Below, one piece after another: positions 57,501-64,000 of a stretch of 64,000 nt of DNA; within the stretch, counting starts at the first letter, position 1; each line of letters starts with the position of its first letter. The notes under the pieces were generated by a model that was not told the DNA's origin, did no database searches, and worked only from the letters and a program-made list of their open reading frames with translations. The position numbers and the translations under genes are program-made. Origin of the DNA: Castanea sativa (Eukaryota > Streptophyta > Magnoliopsida > Fagales > Fagaceae); assembly GCF_040712315.1 (NCBI RefSeq), contig NC_134016.1, positions 28,744,003 to 28,808,002 on the forward strand. Reading direction: 5' to 3'.

Positions 57501-60500
57501 ACATGATGGTTGGATTTGTTTTGTTCTTATGTTAATTTTTTTTTAAAGGTAAGTTACATAAGCACTCTGTGATTCTTGACCCAGATTTGTTATATGTGAA
57601 GTGAGCAGTTGAGACTAGATGAGAGCGGTTTGCCTGTATTCCACAGATTGAATTTATTGACACTTCATTAAGTGGATGCAAGGAGATTTAAAAATCATTT
57701 TTGGCCAGCTTAACACCACTTATTTTCCTTATTTATTTATTTATTATTTATTTTATTTTATTTTTTGGCTGCTGTTGTTGCTATTTGTCTATTGTAAGTG
57801 GATTCTGATGAATGTATAGAAATATATGTGCAAAATTGTGCAGACAATTTTATATTGATTTAGACAGAGATACATGGTAATAGAAATGAGTCAAATGACA
57901 TACAAGACATTTATATATCTTACCAGATTTTCATATACACTTTTGTGTTGCCCCTGTTCTACATTCTGCTTGCTTAGAGCCTAGTATGGCATGATTTTAT
58001 ATTTGATAACCACTAGGATAATTTTGTTCACAAGTATACATTCTTTTTTTAATGATGTGGAATCTCACTAAGGTAGGGTCCTTCGGACCCACCCCCTGGG
58101 GAGTAAACCATGGATACACAAACCCCCACCTGCCAGAACCATGTATTAGGTAATTTAGGGGAACTCCTAGTGGGGATTGAACCTAGGATATCTAGGTGGG
58201 TCTACAGCTCATCCCAAGCCTCCAATCGTCAGTATACATACAATGGGAAAGTGAAACAAGTTAAATGCTTGAATTATCGTGGTGTGGAGTCCTATTGGAA
58301 TTATATTGGGCATGGAGGATAACTGCAGTGACTTATTTGTAATGAAAATTCTTGGTTGAAAATGCTATTAGTGGATGAGAGGTGGGATGTAGAATATGGA
58401 TTCATAATTAATTTTTGTTACTATTGCCCTGGGTTTTGGCTTAGTTGGAATTGGGGTGGAATGGGGTAGTCTTAGGTTCTGATCTTTTCACTAAAAAAAT
58501 GAATCCCCGATGGACATAAAGGAGAATATCATGAGGAATTGTTATTACATATTTAGAAAAGCAAGGTAATTGGAAAAACTTTGTTGCAGTTAGGCTTGCC
58601 TCTGCAGTCAGTGGTGCATTTGGTCCCTTTTTTAATTTGCATAGAATGAGTGCTTTCTTGATTTAATTATTCACTATTAAGCTTGTTTTGATATGAACCA
58701 GCATGTTCTTATATGGACCACTTCACTGCCTGTAAATAAACTCTTGATGTGTAATTTGCTTGTGAATAACATGAATTTTAGAACATTTGAGCTACTAATG
58801 GTTCAACGTCTGAAGATGTAATAAAGTTCCATAACTGATGGGAAGGATATGAAATTTTCATTTGTAACAGTTGTCCATATTTTGTTGGGCATATAGGATT
58901 GTTTTTGACAAAATGAATTGTGGAAGTTTTGAAGAAATCTCTGTATACACTCACACACACACACACACGCACACACACACACACACACACGCGTGCACAC
59001 ACACACAGTTTTAAAGGGATGACTTGCTTCCAGTATGGTGAAGCAGCTGATTTGTTATTGGAGGATCTCAACTCGTCATCATTATAGTCTATAACACATT
59101 GGTAATAACTGAGAGTTTTGATCGGAATCTGTAAAGTGTAAGAACTTGACATTGTCGGCTTAGTTTTGATTATTTGGAATGATATTCTGTTACCTGCAAG
59201 TACTTTTCCCATTATTGAGAGAATGCCTCTTATGAAAGGAGTTTGTATGTCAAACCTACAGCTTTTCTGGCTACAGACTACTTAGACTTGCATATTTTTG
59301 CCTTTTTGAGATTTTTACGACAAATGATCTGTGATTAGTTAGAGGCCAGATCTTTCACAAAGTCTTACTGAGACAACCAAATATATATCATCACAAGTTT
59401 TCTTCTTGTTTGCATAGATATATATCATAGATGAAAAGTTGTGAATATCAATGACATGATAATTATCTATTTTAATGTAAATTGGCATTTGCTGGATACG
59501 TCTATAAGTGCAATTTTTTCTTCAGATGAGATAAAGAAAAAAGTGGAAGAGAGATTCAATGAGCTAGGGGATATGTGTGAAAGGGGAGAGATTGAAGCCG
59601 AAGAAGCTTATGAGTTGTTTAAAAAATTTGAGGATGAGATGGTAATTGAAAGTCAGAAGATAATGGAAGCTGAGGGGCCTCCCCAGTTTGACGAGACTGC
59701 TGTGCCAGACAAGAAAAAGAACTTAGATGACCCACCTGGCGAGGGACCAATCCTTAGGTGGCAAACACGGGTAGTCTTTGCTCCTGGTGGTGATGCATGG
59801 CACCCCAAAAACAGAAAAGTGAAAATGTCTGTTACTGTGAAAGAGCTTGGGCTTTCAAAACATCAATTTCGCCGTATCAGGGAATTGGTTGGAAAAAGAT
59901 ACCATCCAGGAAAGGATGAGCTTACAATCACTAGTGAGAGGTAAGTCCAATAAACAACATGGGATTCTCATTTCCTATCCAAAATGATTGTTTTTAGTAA
60001 CATATCATCATTCTAACTTTTTATGATCCTTGGTCATTTGTGGAAATCCTAGTAATCTTGGTGACTTACGTGACTAAACATTTTATTTATTTATTTTAAT
60101 ATTGTAGGGAGATTGAAAAGAATATCTCACCTTCCCCTCTTTCAAAAAAAAAAAAAAAAAGAAGCTTGTCCCTTTGGTGAGGGCATCGTGAGGTTGTTTA
60201 GGCTTGGAATTGTATAAAACCTTGCAATGCTTCTAGCTCGTTCTTTTTATTTTTTAGTTTAAGATAATGACTCTGGATGTATACATGATAAATAATGCTT
60301 TTAGCTCAAGCACAAAGGATGTATACATGATGTAGCTTCTACAACAACAACCAGGCCTTTTAGTCCCAAAATTTATAAGCTTGGTTATGGATTCTCGACA
60401 GAATAGTTAGGGTTGGTCCCATGTATTCTTTTCTGCCATTTTTATCTGTTAAATTACCGATTGTTCCAAAAGCTCAAGCTGTTAGGAAATGGTGAATTTA

Positions 60501-61125
60501 ATCACTTAACCATAAATTTAACACTCCTCCTCACTTGTGGGCTTAAACTTCCACTTAATAAGTAGGAGCCCAACAAGTGGGAATATAGCATTTTAAATAG
60601 GAGGTAGAGTGTAAGCCAGGAATCGAACTCAAGATCTCTTGTTCTGATACCATGTTAAATTACTAGTTGTCCCAAACGCTTAAGCTGTTAGAAAATGGTG
60701 AATTTAATCACTTAACCATAAATCTAACATTATCTATAAAAAAAATGTATTCTTTCCTGCCATTTTATTCTATCTGAAATTATATTATGTTATTTCCTTA
60801 ATTGACATGTCCTTTTTACAACTTCTATTAATGTTTTTTTTTTGGGTCTTCCTCTATATGCTGAAGCTGCTAGCTATTTTTATTCCAACTACACTATATG
60901 TGCATTGTTTATTTTGGCTGAAGGTTCGAGCATCGAGAGGAAAACAGAAAGGATTGCCTGAGGACTCTCTATTCCCTCATTGAGGAAGCTGGGAAAGCAA
61001 GGAAGCTAGCAGAGGATGCACGAACTTCATATGTCAAAGGGAGGCTTAGAGCCAATTCTGCATTTATGGAGAGGTTGCATGCCAAGACCATGAGAATACG
61101 AGAATCTGACACAGTTTCTGCTTGA
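54550..61125 (+). CDS. Small ribosomal subunit protein mS35, mitochondrial (S24/S35 family)
   Basis: Four exons with GT-AG introns: 54550-54811, 55411-55806, 59526-59940, 60924-61125 (stop TGA 61123). They join in frame to 1275 bp, 424 residues. Residues 1-50 are Arg/Ser-rich without acids, ending RLRLRFYSS, a plausible mitochondrial presequence with cleavage near FYSS. Residues 88-220 are acidic and helical (ELKARIEKYF, DELIDEF). The conserved mitochondrial S24/S35 domain covers about 290-400: GPILRWQTRVVFAPGGDAWH, VTVKELGLSKHQFRRI, KRYHPGKDELTIT. The family is a component of the mitochondrial ribosome small subunit; Arabidopsis has related genes (At3g18240, At4g21460, from memory). Introns are 599, 3719 and 983 bp. 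Intron 2 holds a LINE and intron 3 a mini-LTR element, both minus strand, sparing the splice sites. No defect was seen. Two broken relatives lie upstream. Confidence 0.9.
56353..57317 (-). mobile_element. 5'-truncated L1-type LINE in mS35 intron 2
   Basis: Flanked by a 16-bp duplication TCAATTACTGATTTTT (56353-56368 and 57302-57317). The poly-A tail is on the minus strand (T run 56364-56374). It encodes only the ORF2 C-terminus with the RT-associated zinc-binding domain: FWVDVWCGDSPLKEAFPDL, MIWQSKVPPRVAFFSWTAAL, then CxxC and ESVDHLLLHCPIAFEMW. Frame breaks occur at the G run (about 56974-56983) and near 56800, so it is inactive. Intron splicing signals are untouched. Confidence 0.9.
57318..58039. 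other. Intron 2 sequence, nothing else seen
   Basis: AT-rich intronic DNA without recognisable repeats or exons. Confidence 0.55.
58040..58200 (-). mobile_element. SINE-like fragment in intron 2
   Basis: The minus strand carries GGTTCAATCCC (58173-58183), a perfect pol III B box. A T run at 58043-58050 could be the tail. The A box is unclear. Confidence 0.3.
58946..59009. repeat. (CA)n microsatellite in intron 2
   Basis: About 60 bp of CA units with a few CG/TG interruptions. The Cys/Val minus-strand frame over it is simple sequence. Confidence 0.9.
60447..60729 (-). mobile_element. SMART/TRIM mini-LTR retrotransposon in mS35 intron 3 (283 bp)
   Basis: Two 77-bp LTRs (60447-60523 and 60653-60729), starting TGTTAAAT and ending TTAACA, are flanked by a 5-bp duplication TTATC (60442-60446 and 60730-60734). 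On the minus strand the primer site TGGTATCAGAACAAG follows the 5' LTR, matching initiator-Met tRNA over its start. The core of about 130 bp is non-coding. Size and design fit the SMART class of very small LTR elements. The LTRs differ at about eight positions, so the insertion is not recent. Confidence 0.88.
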
Positions 61126-62597
61126 AAATTGATTAGGAACAGCTGCCCTTGGAAAAACACATTTCCTGGTTTGGTATTTTGATTCCTTTATATTTGCTTG
61201 TTTCACTTGATTTGTGACTACTCCGCGATAATTTTATTGCAATCGAGGTTGTTTTCACAGGTTTAAAAGGAAAAATAATGTGAATTTCTATGCAGGTATC
61301 ATGTATTTTGTTAGTTGCTGATTTGTCCACTGAGGACTCTTTATGTCCTGTTGGTGAAAAAGCATCTTGGATGCAATTAATTTTTGAAGTTATTATGGTT
61401 CATGTGAAGTTATACTCAAGAAGTGATACTGTTTTTTACTAATAACATCATCTCTTGTATATTAGTTTTATACTGTCACTGCCAAAATGTTGTGACCTAT
61501 GTTTTTTCCTTGGTGGCGTTTTGAACATTTGCTTAACTTGTTTACATGCCACATGATCAAGTTATCTACCAAAAAGAAAAGTAATATGCGATACTCTTCT
61601 TTGATTGTTTGTTCTGAGTCTGTGCCGGTGTAAAGAAGCCTGGCATGAACCAAGTTGATTTCATGTTGTGTTGTGCTGAACCAAGTACTGTGCGCCCACA
61701 CAGCTTTTCATAGCAGTGGCTTTTTACTTCCCTGAAATACAGTAGTACTTTTCACCCCATCCATTTGGAATTATGCTTTGCTTTGGGGAAAACTTATTCT
61801 TATAAATTGGAATATAACTTATTGGACTGCATTGTCAATTTTCTTTTCCATCCATTCGTGATGATGCTGGGTCTGGAAATCAGATTCTAAAACCGACAGT
61901 GCCTCTGATCGTAGTTGCTTTCTGTTTCCTGCTCCTACTTTATATCCACGATTATTTTCTTGATCACTTGGATTCTTGTACGTGTAAAAGGTTGAGTTCT
62001 CGACATCTTGGTGTATGACTAGCCAAACCATTTTGTTGTTCAATTCCTAACAGATGTTGAATAAAGGTTATCAATGGTGATGTTCATTTTTGTAGGAAAT
62101 AAAGATATTCGTATACATAAACTAAATTGATTATCTTTCTAGTCTTAATTTGTGTAACATTATACTGTCGTGCCCATGTTGCCAAACAATTTCATGGCTT
62201 TACTTTTGAGTGTAGACTCTGTAGAGATAACACTCCTAGAACGGAATGATTATAAGCTACGTTTAACTTGCGCATTACGTTGTCATAGAATGTTAATAAT
62301 GATATGAAGCTTCATTCTTCAGTCTTCATGTTATTTTGCATTAGATTTTTTATTAATTGTTAACTATATTGCTCTACTCATATATATATAAATAATATAA
62401 AATAAAGTGTCCGAAACCAACGTTATCAAGCAAGTTGTGTGCTTGTGACAATTTGTGTTGATGTGTTACCTTTATAATAATAAAATTAATATTTAGCTTA
62501 AAAGTTACATGCAAGCAGCCTAATCGGATTTAAAATGTCACAGAACCACTATGATAAATAAATAATTAATTAATTTAGAAATTTAATAATGTGAGCA
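61126..62597. other. 3' flank of mS35
   Basis: Presumed 3' untranslated region directly after 61125 and then intergenic sequence. An AATAAA at about 62060 is possible but far. Short minus-strand frames (61468-61701, 61819-62043) lack recognisable domains. Confidence 0.45.
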
Positions 62598-62712
62598 TAT
62601 ATTTTGGTTAGTTCAATTAGTAAAGTTTATTGTCTCGGAATAAAGAACTTGAGTTTAAATCCAACTTAAGAAAAAAAGAAACAAATTGGTTTCTTAGTTT
62701 GATACTAGGAGC
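62598..62712 (+). mobile_element. tRNA-derived SINE
   Basis: 'ggttagttcaattagtaaag' (A-box region), 'gagtttaaatcc' (B-box region), then 'agaaacaaattggtttcttagtttgatactaggagc', parallel to the 9948-10115 copy ('agaaaccgattggtatcttgatttgatgataaagagc'). Confidence 0.5.
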
Positions 62713-64000
62713 AACATATCAACTTCTAGGTTAACATGTGGATCAAATTGGATCTTAAACTTCAATAATATACTAAACTTACTTTTGAAACTCTTGGGAT
62801 CAAATTGAAAAAAATGCGGATAAACTTTAACTATCAAAAATTGTTTTTCGCTTTGGAAAAAGATTTGCAAATTTCTTCTTCAAATCTATTACATGAATGG
62901 TTTTATAAGTTGCCATGTAATGGATTAGTGGAAATTCCTTCAAACTGATGTGGAAGAAACTTTTTCTCTTTTACCATATTTATTTCACCCTTAAACCAAG
63001 ACTGTTCTTTTGAAATTTGCAACTAATTCTATAGCACTAATACTTCTTTGTTTTGTCGTCTATAAAATAAATTGAAAAATAAGTTATAACGTAAAAGCTC
63101 AATAAGAATTCAAAATAAGGATAAAAAATCCTACACATGCTACGCATGTTGAATGATAACTGATACGCAGATGACATAAGAAATATAGATATAATAAATG
63201 TTAAAAAGAAAAAAAAAATCAAAATTATTAATCTAAAAATTTAGATGATTAGTGTAAATTCTCTGCAAACTTTTAGAATAGGAACTTTTAGAAAATAAAT
63301 GTCATGATTAGCTATCTTAATTCTTAATAATAAAAAATGAATAGTATGAGATTTCAAGATTAACTTTTAATCTTGGTGCAGTGATCACTCCTCAAGTATA
63401 AATATTTGTGGGTGTGGGGGAAGGGAGGGAAGGACCGAGAGTTTCACACACATATACACTTAGATTAAACTAGAGTAGAAATTTAATCTTGTATTAAAAA
63501 AAGAAAAATTAACTTTTAATAATTGTAATAACTTATTATGGATGGTTTTATGTTTTATAAGTGAGCCGCGTAACAAAAGTAGGGTGAGAGAGTTTATAAA
63601 ATTATAAATATTTATATAAGATTTTTTTGAAATATATTTATATAAGAATTTAGTCTATCTGTAATGGACAAGTCAATTTGGTTTTCATATATAATTGTTA
63701 TAGATAGGCATATGCATACACCTAGTGACCGCTAAGCCCACATTCCACATTTCAATTTTAAAATAAATCTTATTAAAATAATTTAAAACATTTCTTTTTT
63801 TTTTATTATATTTTATTTTTTCACACACTCCTATCAAGCGCTAAAGCTTGACATTTCAAATAAATACTCTTTGATTCTTATTTTCAAAAGCATTTTTAAA
63901 TTCTAATCTTAGCTTTGTATATTGTATTGTAGGATATATTTGAAAGTTGCAACCTTGCAACAAGTGAATCTTTAGACGTTGAGTTTATTAACAAGGAAGT
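62713..64000. other. AT-rich intergenic DNA, no gene seen
   Basis: No domain, repeat boundary or splice pattern I can support. Confidence 0.55.

Noticed and set aside
58778..59212. Cys/Val-rich minus-strand frame
   Set aside because: Its distinctive part is the translated CA microsatellite inside mS35 intron 2.
59441..59525. ATG-initiated extension upstream of mS35 exon 3 as an alternative gene start
   Set aside because: Hydrophobic intron translation. The splice acceptor TTCAG at 59521-59525 joins in phase with exon 2, giving a normal full-length mS35.

Overview
The window is nuclear DNA from a flowering plant, most likely a woody eudicot. A Fagaceae-like genome is my guess from the flavour of the repeats, not a demonstrated assignment. 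It is AT-rich, has GT-AG introns, and is dominated by transposable elements. Only one gene looks intact: a four-exon gene for the mitochondrial small-subunit ribosomal protein mS35 (54550-61125, + strand, 424 aa). Two broken relatives lie upstream on the same strand: a two-exon copy that stops early (37816-39014) and an exon-1 relic (about 8657-8955).

Layout. Bases 930-8955 and 9560-38130 are two copies of one ancestral segment (5' flank plus start of the mS35 relative), recognisable by many collinear anchors. The first copy later received a miniature LTR element (1801-2737) and a non-autonomous hAT element (7460-8648, 8-bp duplication ACTAAAAC) that landed in the leader of the mS35 relic. 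The second copy received two full-length Ty3/gypsy elements, both on the minus strand: element 1 (14593-24735, duplication GGGTC) and element 2 (25306-35996, duplication TATGT). For the TRIM, the hAT and both gypsy elements, the other copy of the segment still shows the uninterrupted site.

Between the truncated and intact mS35 genes lies a nest. A LINE relic (about 39259-39720) is followed by a DNA transposon with long inverted arms (about 40340-53692). That transposon is split by gypsy element 3 (40890-52422, + strand, duplication TTCTC), and its right arm is split by a PIF/Harbinger-like element (52712-53650, duplication TTA). The intact gene has a 5'-truncated LINE in intron 2 (16-bp duplication) and a 283-bp SMART-type mini-LTR element in intron 3 (duplication TTATC).

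The three gypsy elements share a plan. They have a TTGGCGCCGTCTGTGGG-type primer site, gag-pol with a second archaeal-type RNase H (Tat/Ogre lineage), a short-period tandem array between the end of pol and the antisense ORF, and an additional spliced ORF in antisense orientation related to 'putative gypsy type transposon' (Transposase_28) proteins. All are defective. Element 1 is the cleanest: gag-pol stays in one frame over 5.2 kb with six stops, and these stops plus three in the antisense ORF can each be explained by a single C-to-T change. Element 3 instead carries many one-base indels. I see no CRISPR array, prokaryotic operon, rRNA or tRNA gene. The most unusual structures are the tandem arrays whose every unit encodes small 6-3-6 hairpins.
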